This document shows, piece by piece, positions 38,070-48,509 of a stretch of 64,000 nucleotides of DNA. Under the pieces are notes generated by a model. That model was not told the origin of the DNA and ran no database searches. It saw only the letters and a program-made list of their open reading frames with translations. The translations under genes and the position numbers were made by a program. Positions within the stretch are counted from its first letter, which is position 1; every line of letters begins with the position of its first letter. Source of the DNA: Acinetobacter sp. ANC 4910 (GTDB taxonomy: Bacteria; Pseudomonadota; Gammaproteobacteria; Pseudomonadales; Moraxellaceae); NCBI RefSeq assembly GCF_004331035.1, contig NZ_SJNT01000017.1:1-64000 (forward strand), read 5' to 3'.

Positions 38070-38603
38070 TTAATTATCTGAAATTAAAGCCACTTGCTGA
38101 ACGTAGTTAAACAACTTCAAACGCGAAGCTTTAAGTTGCTCTTCATCAAGCTGCTGTTTCATATCACGGTGGATACGTAATACGTGCTGACGAATGGTAT
38201 GACGTTCTGCGGCATTATACGTTTTTGAAAACTCATTAATGACCACATCACCATCTTTGATCATACGATCGACCCAACGCTGCAATTGAGCGGTTTTTTT
38301 CGCGCCTTGTTGTGGCGTCAAATAAGACAAAATCACTGTTTCATCTTCATTACGCAACAACTTACCAATGCGTAAAAATTGGCGACGACGAGCTTCATTT
38401 GATGTAATCAGTTTCACATCCAAAAGTGCTTCAATCAAACGCTCTTCAACAGGTAAATTTTGAATTTGTTTAGTGTTCAACTCTGCAAGTTGAGAACCCA
38501 AAGACGCCATACGTTGTACGGCTTTTTTCTGTTCAGTTTTACTTGCACGTCCCTCTAAAGATTCAAAGTCTTCGTCAGTAAAACGGTTCGGTCGACGTGC
38601 CAC
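38070..38603 (-). CDS. darP: Ribosome-associated assembly factor DarP/YjgA
   Basis: A 177-residue DUF615 protein that binds the 50S precursor around the peptidyl transferase centre and aids late ribosome assembly. The family pattern includes FTDEDFESLEGRASKTEQKK at the N terminus, the central RRRQFLRIGKLLR helix and a long helical C terminus. It starts 2 bases after the end of ptsO, so it is the last gene of the rapZ-ptsO-darP group. Confidence 0.87.
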   Translation of the reverse strand: MARRPNRFTDEDFESLEGRASKTEQKKAVQRMASLGSQLAELNTKQIQNLPVEERLIEALLDVKLITSNEARRRQFLRIGKLLRNEDETVILSYLTPQQGAKKTAQLQRWVDRMIKDGDVVINEFSKTYNAAERHTIRQHVLRIHRDMKQQLDEEQLKASRLKLFNYVQQVALISDN

Positions 38604-38605
38604 GA

Positions 38606-38875
38606 TTAATCTGCCTCGTAAAATTTTGCTGCAAATAGTGCTTGAACTTCAGATAGGGCTTTGTCCTCATCTGCGCCTTCAATCACTAAACGTAAAGTGG
38701 TGCCTTTACCTGCGCCAAGCATCAGTAAAGACATAATGTTTTTCGCATCGACTAATTTATCACCTTTTCCAATCTGAATAGATGATTTGAATTTGGTGGT
38801 TACTTCAATGAGTTTGCCAGATGCACGCGCATGTAACCCTAGTTTATTAATTACGTCAACAGTTGTGTCAATCAT
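38606..38875 (-). CDS. ptsO: Nitrogen PTS phosphocarrier NPr
   Basis: An 89-residue HPr-family protein carrying phosphate from PtsP (EI-Ntr) to PtsN. The phosphorylated histidine is His15 in [12 protein letters not shown]; the second conserved region is [15 protein letters not shown]. In Acinetobacter NPr also binds GigB and links the PTS-Ntr to stress responses. Start is ATG 38875, overlapping the rapZ stop by 4 bases (ATGA); the longer frame upstream reads through rapZ. HPr for sugars is normally linked to ptsI, absent here, and the rapZ context favours NPr. Confidence 0.9.
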   Translation of the reverse strand: MIDTTVDVINKLGLHARASGKLIEVTTKFKSSIQIGKGDKLVDAKNIMSLLMLGAGKGTTLRLVIEGADEDKALSEVQALFAAKFYEAD

Positions 38876-39723
38876 GACCAATGCTTCATTTCTCGATGTA
38901 GGACCTGAATAGACCAATTCGCTTCAAGCGCTTTTTTGAGTCTATCCACAATATAAACAGAACGATGCTGTCCACCTGTACAGCCAATAGAGACCGTCAT
39001 ATAGTGACGATGTCCCTCGGCAAATGCAGGTAACCACTTGTCCAAAAAATGATAAATGTCTTTAAACATTTCATTGGACTGCGGGCTTTGTTCCAAAAAT
39101 TTTTGTACTGGCACATCTAAACCAGAATATTTCCGCAACTCCAAATCCCAATGCGGATTCGGTAAATGACGCACATCAAAGACATAGTCAGCATCTAAAG
39201 GAATGCCATGTTTATAGCCAAATGACTGCAAAATTACAATTAAGTTATCGGACTGTCCAAGTTTAGACAATAAAGTATGCTTCAAATCATGCACACTTTT
39301 ATCAGTTGTATCAATATGTACTGTAGAGCGTAATTGTATCGGAAGTAATAATGTTTTTTCTTCCTGAATACACTCATTCAAACTTTTAAAACGATTCGAC
39401 AAGGGATGCGGGCGACGTGAAGCACTAAATCGTGCGATCAACTCCTGATCCCGCGTGGTCAAATAAATAATATCGACCGCCCCATGTCTTAATAATTGTT
39501 CAAAAACATGATCAAACTCCTGCAAATCTGCACGAGTACTCCGAACATCCACCCCTAAGGCCAATTGTTCAAGATTATTTTCACGATCCAGTTTCGATAC
39601 AATCTCTGGCAGCAATGCCAAAGGCAAATTATCAATGCAGTAATAACCTAAATCTTCCAGTACCTGCAATGCAGATGACTTACCTGAACCAGATTGTCCT
39701 GTCACAATCAAAATGCGCTTCAT
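38872..39723 (-). CDS. rapZ: RNase adapter protein RapZ
   Basis: A 283-residue P-loop protein. In E. coli it delivers GlmZ-type sRNAs to RNase E and so controls GlmS and amino-sugar synthesis. The N-terminal Walker A is [13 protein letters not shown] (residues 7-19); the C-terminal RNA-binding domain has [19 protein letters not shown]. In gammaproteobacteria rapZ and ptsO usually sit next to rpoN and ptsN; here they follow panC by 21 bases instead and end with darP. Whether GlmZ-type targets exist in this organism is unknown. Confidence 0.93.
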   Translation of the reverse strand: MKRILIVTGQSGSGKSSALQVLEDLGYYCIDNLPLALLPEIVSKLDRENNLEQLALGVDVRSTRADLQEFDHVFEQLLRHGAVDIIYLTTRDQELIARFSASRRPHPLSNRFKSLNECIQEEKTLLLPIQLRSTVHIDTTDKSVHDLKHTLLSKLGQSDNLIVILQSFGYKHGIPLDADYVFDVRHLPNPHWDLELRKYSGLDVPVQKFLEQSPQSNEMFKDIYHFLDKWLPAFAEGHRHYMTVSIGCTGGQHRSVYIVDRLKKALEANWSIQVLHREMKHWS

Positions 39724-39744
39724 GGCAAAGCTATTCCTTGGCTT

Positions 39745-40593
39745 TTATGATGCAGTATGCTTAACCTGCAAATTATCGATGAGTCGGGTTGTGCCCAATT
39801 TTGCCGCAACAAACAAAACAAGATCCTGATTAAATTGATCAATACCTTGTAATTGTGGTGTACGCGCTTCTACATAGTCCACAACTAGACCTGCTTCTGT
39901 CAACGAAGTTTTAATATTCGCTAACACTTCTGTTAAATCAGTACCTTGCTGCAATTCTGCTGCTGCATGTTTCAAATTTTGAAAAATGCTTGGCGCAATT
40001 TTACGCTGCTCTTCAGTTAAATAACCATTACGCGAACTTAAAGCCAAACCATCTTCTGCACGTGCAATTGGTACACCAATTACTTCCAATGGAATATTTA
40101 AATCACGCACCAATTGACGAATCACCGCCAACTGTTGAAAGTCTTTCTGACCAAAAAAAGCATAATTCGGCTGTACGATATTAAACAGCTTAGTCACAAC
40201 GACTGCCACGCCATCAAAATGCCCTGGGCGCTGTTGACCGCATAAATCATTGGTAATTTCAGAAACACTGATATTGGTTAAACGCGGCTGTTTGCCATAC
40301 ATTTGCTCGACTGATGGTGCAAAAATAATATCGCAACCAACATCTGCCAATAGCTGACTATCTTGATCTAAAGTACGCGGGTAATTATCAAAATCTTCAT
40401 TCGGTCCAAATTGAATCGGATTCACAAAGATACTGACTACAACAACATCACAAAGTTTGCGTGCTTCACGTACAAGGTTCAAATGTCCTTGATGTAAATT
40501 CCCCATGGTCGGAACAAAGCCGATAATTTTTCGCGCAGTACGAGCAGGTTGCAGTGATGCTGCCAAGCCTTGTATCGTCGTTTCAGTTTTCAT
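39745..40593 (-). CDS. panC: Pantoate--beta-alanine ligase
   Basis: A 282-residue enzyme joining pantoate and beta-alanine with ATP, the last step of pantothenate synthesis. The HIGH-like motif is [13 protein letters not shown], the FGQKDFQQL motif follows the substrate pocket and the KMSKS-like loop is LSSRNGYL. Start ATG 40593 lies one base after the panB stop; a longer frame to 40674 overlaps panB and is rejected. Part of pcnB-folK-panB-panC. Confidence 0.94.
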   Translation of the reverse strand: MKTETTIQGLAASLQPARTARKIIGFVPTMGNLHQGHLNLVREARKLCDVVVVSIFVNPIQFGPNEDFDNYPRTLDQDSQLLADVGCDIIFAPSVEQMYGKQPRLTNISVSEITNDLCGQQRPGHFDGVAVVVTKLFNIVQPNYAFFGQKDFQQLAVIRQLVRDLNIPLEVIGVPIARAEDGLALSSRNGYLTEEQRKIAPSIFQNLKHAAAELQQGTDLTEVLANIKTSLTEAGLVVDYVEARTPQLQGIDQFNQDLVLFVAAKLGTTRLIDNLQVKHTAS

Positions 40594-40594
40594 A

Positions 40595-41404
40595 TTACAG
40601 CTCGACTTGAAAAGTATGTTCTTTTGCTGGGAATGATTGATCGAGCACAGCGGCATGATATGCCTTAAATGCATCTAAAATTGCAGTTTCCCCGGCTTGC
40701 TCTTTCATAAAATTACGCACGAATTTGGCTACGCGTCCAAACGTCAAACCGAGCATATCTTGTACAACTAAAACTTGTCCATCTGTTTCAACGCCTGCAC
40801 CAATACCAATCACAGGAATATGCGGAAAACGAGCTGTCACTTCTTGACCCAACTGTGCAGGCACACATTCGAGTAACAATACCGCAGCACCTGCATCAAC
40901 CACAGCTTGGCAATCTGCAAGCAATTTATCTGCAGCTTCGCGTGAACGTGCTTGAAGTTTATAGCCACCTAAAACATGGACAGATTGTGGGGTTAAACCC
41001 AAATGTACGCAGACTGGAATACCATTTCGGGTTAATACTTCCACCGTTTCACTTAACCAAGCACCGCCTTCAATTTTGACCATCTGCGCGCCCGCTTGCA
41101 TCACGGTTTTCGCATTCACCAATGCATCATTTAATGTTGCATAAGACATAAACGGTAAGTCGGTCATAATCAACGCATGTTGATTACCGCGGCGCACAGC
41201 CGCAGTATGATAAGCCATGTCTTCAACCGTTACAGGTAAAGTTGAATCACGACCTTGAATCGCCATTCCTAAAGAGTCACCAATTAAAATCGTATCGACT
41301 TCTGCAAGCTCCATCGCTTTTGCCATGCTCGCATCGTAGCAAGTTAAGCATGAAAACTTACGTCCATCTTGTTTAAATTGTCTTAAGTCACTCAGACTAA
41401 TCAT
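40595..41404 (-). CDS. panB: 3-methyl-2-oxobutanoate hydroxymethyltransferase
   Basis: A 269-residue TIM-barrel enzyme adding a hydroxymethyl group to ketoisovalerate, the first step to pantoate. The metal-binding and substrate motifs are visible: [17 protein letters not shown], the VKIEGG segment and LLECVPAQL with the catalytic Glu. The length is typical (E. coli 264). It precedes panC by one base and is the third gene of the pcnB-folK-panB-panC operon. Confidence 0.95.
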   Translation of the reverse strand: MISLSDLRQFKQDGRKFSCLTCYDASMAKAMELAEVDTILIGDSLGMAIQGRDSTLPVTVEDMAYHTAAVRRGNQHALIMTDLPFMSYATLNDALVNAKTVMQAGAQMVKIEGGAWLSETVEVLTRNGIPVCVHLGLTPQSVHVLGGYKLQARSREAADKLLADCQAVVDAGAAVLLLECVPAQLGQEVTARFPHIPVIGIGAGVETDGQVLVVQDMLGLTFGRVAKFVRNFMKEQAGETAILDAFKAYHAAVLDQSFPAKEHTFQVEL

Positions 41405-41447
41405 GAGATGTTCCTCTCTAGAAGTTCCTAGAACATACCTTTGGTAA

Positions 41448-41936
41448 TTAAATATTGACCCAATTTTGATCAGCTACTTCAGTTAATGTCGTGTGCTGTA
41501 ATAAATCAAGGCTATCTAATCGGTGTCCCTGAATGTGTAAATTTGGGTCTAAGTCCAATAATGGAATAACCACAAAATCACGTTCTAAAATTCCAACATG
41601 TGGGACGGTCAAACGTTCATGCTGAATCTGTTCATCGCCATACAGCAACAAATCTAGATCTAAAGTACGTTCTCCCCAACGACGCAGACGAACCCGCCCT
41701 GCATCCTGCTCAAATTGCTGTAATTGATCCAACAATGTCAAAGCAGCCAAGTCAGTTTCCACACGAGCCACCGCATTAAAATAATGTGGTTGATCTTGAG
41801 GCCCCATGGGTGGACTTTGATACAACTTAGATACGCTTACAGCACCCAATGTTGCTAACTTCTGAATGGCTTCGGTCAAAATTTGGCGCGAATCACCCAA
41901 ATTACTGCCCAAGCCGATATAGCTCACAATCTTCAT
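41448..41936 (-). CDS. folK: 2-amino-4-hydroxy-6-hydroxymethyldihydropteridine pyrophosphokinase
   Basis: A 162-residue HPPK of folate synthesis that transfers pyrophosphate from ATP to hydroxymethyl-dihydropterin. The N terminus SYIGLGSNLGDSRQIL and the signature RWGERTLDLDLLLYG are diagnostic. It overlaps the pcnB stop by 4 bases (ATGA at 41933-41936), as in the standard pcnB-folK pair. Confidence 0.95.
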   Translation of the reverse strand: MKIVSYIGLGSNLGDSRQILTEAIQKLATLGAVSVSKLYQSPPMGPQDQPHYFNAVARVETDLAALTLLDQLQQFEQDAGRVRLRRWGERTLDLDLLLYGDEQIQHERLTVPHVGILERDFVVIPLLDLDPNLHIQGHRLDSLDLLQHTTLTEVADQNWVNI

Positions 41937-43381
41937 TGGGTTGGCCCAAAAACGACTTGGTTTAAATCACGTTTTACCCGTTTTCTCTTTAAAATAGGAT
42001 GATCGTGATTCAATTCAGATGTGTTATGAGTTGCCGCTCGAGAAGCGGTTTCTGTGGTTTTGGCTTTTCGGCTACGACGACTACGTGATTCAGATTCTTG
42101 CACCAAAGGTTCAATATCAACTGAAATCTTGGTTTCCGCTGGTTCTTCTTGTGCAGCCTTACGACGTGTTTTGGCACGTTGACGGTTATATTGACCGATC
42201 GCACGCTCTTTTTCATCCGTAGACATCAGCTGATAAGCATCCCACCAACTGCCCATAGATTGCGTGGTATTGTCGCCTGCCTTTTCACGTAACAGTAAAA
42301 AGTCAAAGCCTGCACGGAAGCGCGCATGGTTAGACAATGCTTCAATTTGTTGAGGTTTCGGGTTCAACAATCGGGTTTGCATTTCCCATACTTCACGAAT
42401 AAAGGTTTCGGCAAAACGCGGAATCACAGTGCGTGTTGCTTGACGCTTTAATACATCCAGTCCTGCTTGAGCACGTGCTTCTGCAGCCACTACACCTTTT
42501 TTCAAATAAAAATCACAACGCTCTAAAAAAGGTTTCCATAACAACACTGCATAGAAAAATGCAGGATTAATGGTTTTACCAATTTGAATTCGCTGATCGG
42601 TATTTTTCGCAGCACGCTCAATAAATGGTGTGATTTCAGGGCGAATCTCTGCAAAAAGTTGATGCCAAATGCCAAAATCAATCAACATTGGGAGCACTTG
42701 GTACAAATGCCCCATGGTAAATAATTTTTGTGATTCATCATAAAGACGATGCGGTGAAACATCACGCAAAAGCTGTGTACGCTCAGGTGTAAAAATTTCT
42801 AAAATTTTTGGATCAATACTAAATTTTAATTTGGCAGAAAAACGCAACGCACGCAGCATTCGCACTGGGTCTTCCTCAAAACGTAATTGAGGATCGCCAA
42901 GTAAGCGTAAAGTACGACTTTGAACATCTTCTACGGCATTACAAAAGTCGAGCACAATCGCTTTACGGGGTTGATAATAAAGTGCATTGATAGAAAAATC
43001 ACGACGAGAAAAGTCTTGCTCTATCGAGCCCCAATTATTATCACGCAGAATCATGCCCGCAGCTGAAGTCACTGCTTTTTTTGGTGGTGCTCGGAACGTC
43101 GCCACTTCAATCAGTTCACGCCCAGAATAGACATGAGCCAACTCAAAACGGCGTCCGATAATACGGCAACGACGGCCGAACACTTCTTTAATTTGTGAGG
43201 GTGTGGCATTGGTCACGGCATCATAATCCTTCGGATTAAGGCCCAACATTAAATCGCGAACACCGCCCCCTACGATATAAGCCTCGTAGCCCGCTTTGGT
43301 TAGGGCATCAATTACATCAAGAATTGAAGCAGGGAGTTGAGCGGTGGATAAACCACATTTTGACGCGCGCAAAGTTTGCAA
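41933..43381 (-). CDS. pcnB: Poly(A) polymerase I with rare TTG start
   Basis: A 482-residue nucleotidyltransferase that adds 3' A-tails, marking RNAs for decay. The class II nucleotidyltransferase core carries YIVGGGVRDLMLG, the catalytic DYD and the PAP-type IIGRRFELAHV, which separates it from CCA-adding enzymes. The final 90 residues are very basic and of low complexity, as in E. coli PAP I. No ATG or GTG lies in frame near the start; TTG 43381 has GGAG about 10 bases upstream. E. coli pcnB is also limited by a poor (AUU) start codon, so weak initiation may be conserved. It is the first gene of pcnB-folk-panBC. Confidence 0.88.
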   Translation of the reverse strand: MQTLRASKCGLSTAQLPASILDVIDALTKAGYEAYIVGGGVRDLMLGLNPKDYDAVTNATPSQIKEVFGRRCRIIGRRFELAHVYSGRELIEVATFRAPPKKAVTSAAGMILRDNNWGSIEQDFSRRDFSINALYYQPRKAIVLDFCNAVEDVQSRTLRLLGDPQLRFEEDPVRMLRALRFSAKLKFSIDPKILEIFTPERTQLLRDVSPHRLYDESQKLFTMGHLYQVLPMLIDFGIWHQLFAEIRPEITPFIERAAKNTDQRIQIGKTINPAFFYAVLLWKPFLERCDFYLKKGVVAAEARAQAGLDVLKRQATRTVIPRFAETFIREVWEMQTRLLNPKPQQIEALSNHARFRAGFDFLLLREKAGDNTTQSMGSWWDAYQLMSTDEKERAIGQYNRQRAKTRRKAAQEEPAETKISVDIEPLVQESESRSRRSRKAKTTETASRAATHNTSELNHDHPILKRKRVKRDLNQVVFGPTQ

Positions 43382-43514
43382 AAGACGCTGTCTCCTACGC
43401 CTGAACGTAAAATATCTAAGATGGTGCTAATCATATCTCTAACACAATCAAAGGGCAATTTGATTATCTCAACGCATGACCGAATATTGCATATCAATCC
43501 TGCAAAACCCAAGT

Positions 43515-43919
43515 CTAGAGTGCTAAGCGGTCTTTATTTTTTTGCAAGAGCTTAGGTCCAATACCTTTAATCTGCTGTAACTCATCCACAGTTTTGAACT
43601 TTCCATGCTGTTGCCGATACTGCAAAATCGCTGCTGCTTTTTTCTCACCAATACCAGAAAGCTGCTGCAATTGTTCTGATGTCGCACTATTCAAGCGTAT
43701 TTTATTGCCCGATGCCGTATTTAAACTGGGTTTTGATAAATAATAGTTTGCATCGGTACGTGATGAACCCAACCGAGCATCTTGGGCTTGTTGTTGTGCT
43801 TTCCAATTCAAGTACTGTTGATCAAAGTTTTGTGCATTTACACGATCTAGTCCAAAAATCAGGAACGTGAAAAGTGTCAATATTCGTAATAATCGAATAG
43901 CGTTAAAATTCAGCTGCAT
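43515..43919 (-). CDS. comEA: ComEA-like helix-hairpin-helix protein
   Basis: A 134-residue protein with an N-terminal signal peptide or anchor (ILTLFTFLIFGLDRVNA), a Gln-rich linker, and a C-terminal helix-hairpin-helix DNA-binding domain (about 75-134). That domain reads LNSATSEQLQQLSGIGEKKA and later IKGIGPKLLQKNK. ComEA homologues in the periplasm bind and pull in transforming DNA through the outer membrane. Acinetobacter is naturally competent, so this role is likely. It stands alone between pcnB and mazG. Confidence 0.82.
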   Translation of the reverse strand: MQLNFNAIRLLRILTLFTFLIFGLDRVNAQNFDQQYLNWKAQQQAQDARLGSSRTDANYYLSKPSLNTASGNKIRLNSATSEQLQQLSGIGEKKAAAILQYRQQHGKFKTVDELQQIKGIGPKLLQKNKDRLAL

Positions 43920-43943
43920 AAGATGCCTGTATTTATTATAAAG

Positions 43944-44699
43944 TCATATGTTTTTCGCCTGCTCCCACAATTGGTCCATTTCTATCAAAGATAATTGCTC
44001 TACAGTTTTGTTTTGCAATTGGGCTTGATTTTCAATGTAAGCAAAGCGTGTTCTAAATTTATCAATCGTTCCTAACAGGGCGATTTCATTATTGACGCCT
44101 AGTTTACGTCCAACATTGACCAAAGAGAATAAACAATCTCCCAATTCAGCTTGTATTTCGTCTGAGTTTTGTTGCTTGATTGCCTGCTGTAATTCATTTA
44201 ATTCTTCTTCTAATTTGGCATAAGCATCTGCTACATTGGCAAAATCAAAGCCGATTTGTGCCGCATTTTTTTGGATCTGCTCTGCTTGTTGTAAAGTTGG
44301 ACCATGCTTAATTTGATCTAAACGAGATTGTGGTTTGCCTTGTTTTTCTTGCTGTTTAATTTGCTTCCATAGCAAAGACACCTGTTCTGCATCAAGCTGA
44401 TTAAATTGTTCCGCCTGAAACACATGTGGATGACGGCGAATCAATTTTTCAGTAATTGCATGCACCACATCCTGAAAATCAAAAGCACCTTGTTCACTGT
44501 ACATTTGGGATTGAAACACCACTTGCAGCAACAAATCACCCAGTTCTTCTTTAATATGTTGAATATCACCAGAACGAATTGCAGCCTCAACTTCATAAGC
44601 TTCTTCAATCGCATAAGGCGTTAAACTATTGGGCGTTTGCTTTTGATCCCACGGACATTTTTCACGTAATTCTTGCATGACCGCCAATAGTTGTTCCAT
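43944..44699 (-). CDS. mazG: Nucleoside triphosphate pyrophosphohydrolase MazG
   Basis: A 251-residue enzyme hydrolysing NTPs to NMP and pyrophosphate, limiting damaged nucleotides and, in E. coli, affecting ppGpp levels. Two MazG domains are visible: the first with EELGDLLLQVVFQSQM (near 60-75) and CPWDQKQTPNSL at the start, the second with EAELGDCLFSLVNVGRKLG. The length (251) is close to E. coli MazG (263). It follows relA, separated by a terminator, keeping the relA-mazG order but without a mazEF pair between them. Confidence 0.92.
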   Translation of the reverse strand: MEQLLAVMQELREKCPWDQKQTPNSLTPYAIEEAYEVEAAIRSGDIQHIKEELGDLLLQVVFQSQMYSEQGAFDFQDVVHAITEKLIRRHPHVFQAEQFNQLDAEQVSLLWKQIKQQEKQGKPQSRLDQIKHGPTLQQAEQIQKNAAQIGFDFANVADAYAKLEEELNELQQAIKQQNSDEIQAELGDCLFSLVNVGRKLGVNNEIALLGTIDKFRTRFAYIENQAQLQNKTVEQLSLIEMDQLWEQAKNI

Positions 44700-44740
44700 T
44701 GCTTACTCTCTCTTCAATCTTTCTTATGAACCACGTATAT

Positions 44741-44767
44741 AAAAAAGCCTGCTCTAGGCAGGCTTTT
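44741..44767 (-). terminator. relA terminator
   Basis: GCCTGC-TCTAG-GCAGGC with flanking A-tracts lies 9 bases after the relA stop. On the minus-strand transcript the stem is followed by six U residues, so mazG probably has its own promoter. Confidence 0.85.
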
Positions 44768-44775
44768 CAATTCGT

Positions 44776-47082
44776 TTAATTTCCTTGAATTAAACGACGT
44801 GCACTAATAATACCTGGTTGCTGCTCCAATCGGGCCAACAAACGCGATAATTGTGCCAAACCTTTCACTTCAATCAACAATTTCATATTGGCAATACCAT
44901 CTGCTTCAGAAATGGTGTTTACCTGACGAATATTGATTTGGTCCGAGAAGATCACTTGAGTTAAATCTTTCAACAAACCACGGCGGTCATAGGCTTCCAC
45001 CACAATCTGTACACTTTGACCACGTGTCGGTTGCATTTCCCAGTCAGCTTCGACAGCACGTTCAGGTTCTTGACCAATCATACGTACGTAGTCAGGACAC
45101 GCTACCTTGTGAATACTAACCCCACGATTCAGTGTGATATACCCGCCAATCGACTCACCATGGACAGGTTGACAGCATTGTGCAACATGCAATTCCACAT
45201 TATCTAAGCCATCGATCAAAATCCCATGCGCTGACAGCGTATGGCTGGCACGTGGATTCAGAGCCGGTTTAAGCACCAATTCAGGTTCATCCTGATCCAG
45301 ATGCATATGACGATTCACCTGATTCATCAAGGCATGTAGGCTAATATCACCACTCACCAAGTTAATCAGGATGTCATCCCCTGTTTTCACATTAAAGTGA
45401 TTACAGTAGTCACTTAAATCAATACTTTTAGGATGAATCGCCAAACGTGATAATTCTTTATTGAGAATATCTCGACCAATTTCCAGATTCTTACTGCGAT
45501 CTTGCTGACGGAACCAATGACGTAATTTATCGCGGGCACGTGCTGTTCGGATATAACCTAAAGAATTCACCAACCAGTCACGATTCGGTTCCCGATCTTT
45601 TTTGGTTAAAATCTCAACTTGCTCACCTGTTTTCAAGGTGTAGGTCAGTGGCACATAACGTTGGTTCACACGTGCAGCATAGCACTTGTTGCCCACTTCG
45701 GTATGGACATGGTACGCAAAATCCAGCACCGTCGAACCGCGAGGCAACTCCTTAATATCCCCATCACGACTGAACACATAGATTTTTTCAAAGTCTTCAA
45801 ACTCTTGAATCTGTTCAAAGTTTTCAGAATCTTCATCTTCTTTATGTGCACTGGCATCATTACGCTCTTGGAAGTGTTCTAACACGGCGCGCAATGAATG
45901 CAAACGATGATTGAAGGAACGATCGGTAGTTTTCGCGCCTTCTTTATAGTTAAAGTGCGAACACACGCCCAACTCAGCTTCTTCATGCATGTCGCGGGTA
46001 CGGATTTGTACTTCTAGCGATTTGTTTTCAGCAATCACTGCCGTGTGTAAAGAACGATAGCCATTGGCTTTTGGATTGGTAATATAGTCATCAAATTGAT
46101 GTGGAATATGACGCCAAATTTGATGCACGATCCCCAATGAGTGATAGCATTCAGGAACCGACTTCACCAATACCCGCACAGCGCGAATATCATAAAGTTG
46201 ATCAAAGCTTAGGTTTTTACTTTTCATCTTCCGATAAATCGAATAGATGTGTTTCACCCGCCCATTAATTTCAGCTTCAATACCATGATCGGCTAACTCA
46301 TTCTTGAGCTTATCAATCACAAACTGAATATAGTGTTCTCGTTCTAGACGCTTTTCATTCAGTAATGAGGCAATTTCTTTATAACGTTCTGGCGCCAAAT
46401 AACGGAAAGCTAAATCTTCCAGTTCCCACTTTAACTGTGCAATTCCCAAGCGGTGTGCCAATGGAGAATAGATGGTCAGAATTTCTCGTGCGACACGTTC
46501 CTGACGCTCACGTGAGGATTTTGCCAATTCACGTAAGGCATAGGTACGTTCTGCCAGTTTAATCAGTACAACACGAACATCTTCAGTGACGGAAATCAGC
46601 ATCTTATAGATGCCCGTCAAATGTTCACGCTGATCATTATTAAAATGGTCTTCTAAGCGTTTATTTTGTTCAATTAACTCAGAAAGTTTACCCATAGACA
46701 AGGTACCTTTCACTAAGCTAAATACCTGCTCACCAAAATGCTGACGTACAAAATCAATGCTCATGAGTCCTTCACGAACACTGCGGTACAACATTGCAGC
46801 AGATAAGGTATCTTCATCGACGTGTAAATGTGCCAAAATATCGGCCATTTCGATCCCTGTATAAAAGGTATTCGATCGATGATTAACAGTGGATTCCAAC
46901 TCTTTTTGCAGAGTCTCTTTTGCAACTTCTTCGAGTTGTTTGAGCGCTGCCCCGTCTAAAATGCTGCGTACTCGATCTAACCATTCAGCTAAATCGTGTT
47001 GAGCTTGTTCGGCATGCTCTACAGTCGCTTCCTCAGACAACTCATTGAGTCGTCCAGGCAATTGCTCACGTACTGTGACCAT
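44776..47082 (-). CDS. relA: GTP pyrophosphokinase RelA
   Basis: The 768-residue ribosome-associated (p)ppGpp synthetase of the stringent response. Order: degenerate hydrolase domain (about 40-200), in which the HD motif of SpoT is absent; synthetase domain (about 240-390) with YDIRAVRVLV, FDDYITNPKANGYRSLHT and RDMHEEAELGVCSHF; TGS (about 430-490) with GSTVLDFAYHVH; then the zinc-finger-like region and C-terminal ACT domain. The missing HD motif makes it a synthetase-only RelA and not the bifunctional SpoT. It follows rlmD by 29 bases, as in E. coli and Pseudomonas. Confidence 0.94.
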   Translation of the reverse strand: MVTVREQLPGRLNELSEEATVEHAEQAQHDLAEWLDRVRSILDGAALKQLEEVAKETLQKELESTVNHRSNTFYTGIEMADILAHLHVDEDTLSAAMLYRSVREGLMSIDFVRQHFGEQVFSLVKGTLSMGKLSELIEQNKRLEDHFNNDQREHLTGIYKMLISVTEDVRVVLIKLAERTYALRELAKSSRERQERVAREILTIYSPLAHRLGIAQLKWELEDLAFRYLAPERYKEIASLLNEKRLEREHYIQFVIDKLKNELADHGIEAEINGRVKHIYSIYRKMKSKNLSFDQLYDIRAVRVLVKSVPECYHSLGIVHQIWRHIPHQFDDYITNPKANGYRSLHTAVIAENKSLEVQIRTRDMHEEAELGVCSHFNYKEGAKTTDRSFNHRLHSLRAVLEHFQERNDASAHKEDEDSENFEQIQEFEDFEKIYVFSRDGDIKELPRGSTVLDFAYHVHTEVGNKCYAARVNQRYVPLTYTLKTGEQVEILTKKDREPNRDWLVNSLGYIRTARARDKLRHWFRQQDRSKNLEIGRDILNKELSRLAIHPKSIDLSDYCNHFNVKTGDDILINLVSGDISLHALMNQVNRHMHLDQDEPELVLKPALNPRASHTLSAHGILIDGLDNVELHVAQCCQPVHGESIGGYITLNRGVSIHKVACPDYVRMIGQEPERAVEADWEMQPTRGQSVQIVVEAYDRRGLLKDLTQVIFSDQINIRQVNTISEADGIANMKLLIEVKGLAQLSRLLARLEQQPGIISARRLIQGN

Positions 47083-47111
47083 ACCCTTCTCCTACGAAAT
47101 GATCATTCATA

Positions 47112-48503
47112 TTATAAATCGTTTATCTCTTTTTCTTGCTCAAATAAGGCAATTGATTCGACATGTTCAGTATGCGTAAACATATCCATCACACCCGCCT
47201 TTTTTAATCGATAGCCATGTTGTGCCAAAACACCTGCATCCCTTGCCAATGTTGCTGGATTGCATGATACATAAACGATTTTTTTTGCATTAAATTTAGG
47301 AACATAATGCATTACCTCTTCCGCGCCTGAACGTGGAGGGTCTATCAATAATGCATCAAATCCTTGTTTTGCCCAAGAATGATGCGAAAAATCTTTTGTT
47401 AAATCTTGTGAAAAGAATTCAATATTGGTCATGGCATTGCGACGCGCATTGTCCTGACCTCGTTGTACCATTTCATCACTCCCTTCAACCGCAATCACCT
47501 GTCCTGTTGGTCCTACACAACGTGCGAGCGGTAAAGAAAAGTTGCCAAGTCCACAAAATAGATCTAAAACTCGATCACCTTGTTGCAGTTGAAGCAATTC
47601 ACATGCCAGCTTGACCATTTGTGGATTTACAGTTGAGTTCACCTGAGTAAAATCCAGTGGACTAAAGCTAAAATTCACATCAAAGTCAGTTAAAGCATAA
47701 TTTAAACGCATTTCAGCCTGTGCCTGATCCACACGCTGTAGGCTATCTGAACCTGCGGGCTGTAAATACAATTGCCATTGTTTCTGTAACGTAAACTGTT
47801 TTAATTGGTTGACATCATGGTCCGATAATTTTTCTGTATGGCGAATCAGTAAGGCAATATCCTGATCTCCCATGGCTAATTCTATATGCCCAATCGCGGC
47901 TTTGGCTGTTAGACTTTGGAGTAACTGTTTTAAACGCGTGATCGAACCAAAAGCCCGATCAAGCACTAGACAACGATCAATTGAAGTCAATTTATTACTT
48001 TGCTTTTCACGAAATCCCACAACAAGTTGATCACGCTGCGGGAAATAACGTACACCAATACGGGCTTTTCGACGGTAATCTTCTCGTAAAGAGCGAATGG
48101 GCGCCAACCACTGTTCTGGCTGTAAGCCTGCAAAATGCTGTAAATGTGATTTCAGTACATCCTGTTTAAAACGAATCTGCTCATCTTTCTCAATATGCTG
48201 CAAGCTACACCCACCGCAGACATGAAAATGCGGACAGGCTGGCTTCACTCTTAACGTTGATGGCGTGCCCAACACCTCCACGCAATCGGCTTCTTCTAAG
48301 CGTTTATTACTATGGGTAATTCTGGCATGTACCGTTTCACCGGGTAATGCCTGAGCAATAAAAACTTTCTTGCCGTGTTTTTCTACAGGGTGTGCGGCAT
48401 CTGTACCATAATGGGCAATCCCTCGTCCCTCATGCGAAAGTGTCTCAACCTGAAAAGTATAAATCGGTTGCTGACTTGGACGGGTATGCTTACGATGCTT
48501 CAT
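47112..48503 (-). CDS. rlmD: 23S rRNA (uracil(1939)-C5)-methyltransferase RlmD
   Basis: A 463-residue SAM-dependent methyltransferase of 23S rRNA U1939. The N-terminal TRAM domain (15-80) is followed by the [4Fe-4S] motif [10 protein letters not shown] (near 90-100, with a fourth Cys further on), the Rossmann SAM site [25 protein letters not shown], and the catalytic-cysteine motif [12 protein letters not shown] near the C terminus. It lies upstream of relA, an arrangement conserved widely in gammaproteobacteria. Confidence 0.93.
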   Translation of the reverse strand: MKHRKHTRPSQQPIYTFQVETLSHEGRGIAHYGTDAAHPVEKHGKKVFIAQALPGETVHARITHSNKRLEEADCVEVLGTPSTLRVKPACPHFHVCGGCSLQHIEKDEQIRFKQDVLKSHLQHFAGLQPEQWLAPIRSLREDYRRKARIGVRYFPQRDQLVVGFREKQSNKLTSIDRCLVLDRAFGSITRLKQLLQSLTAKAAIGHIELAMGDQDIALLIRHTEKLSDHDVNQLKQFTLQKQWQLYLQPAGSDSLQRVDQAQAEMRLNYALTDFDVNFSFSPLDFTQVNSTVNPQMVKLACELLQLQQGDRVLDLFCGLGNFSLPLARCVGPTGQVIAVEGSDEMVQRGQDNARRNAMTNIEFFSQDLTKDFSHHSWAKQGFDALLIDPPRSGAEEVMHYVPKFNAKKIVYVSCNPATLARDAGVLAQHGYRLKKAGVMDMFTHTEHVESIALFEQEKEINDL

Positions 48504-48509
48504 GAAAAC

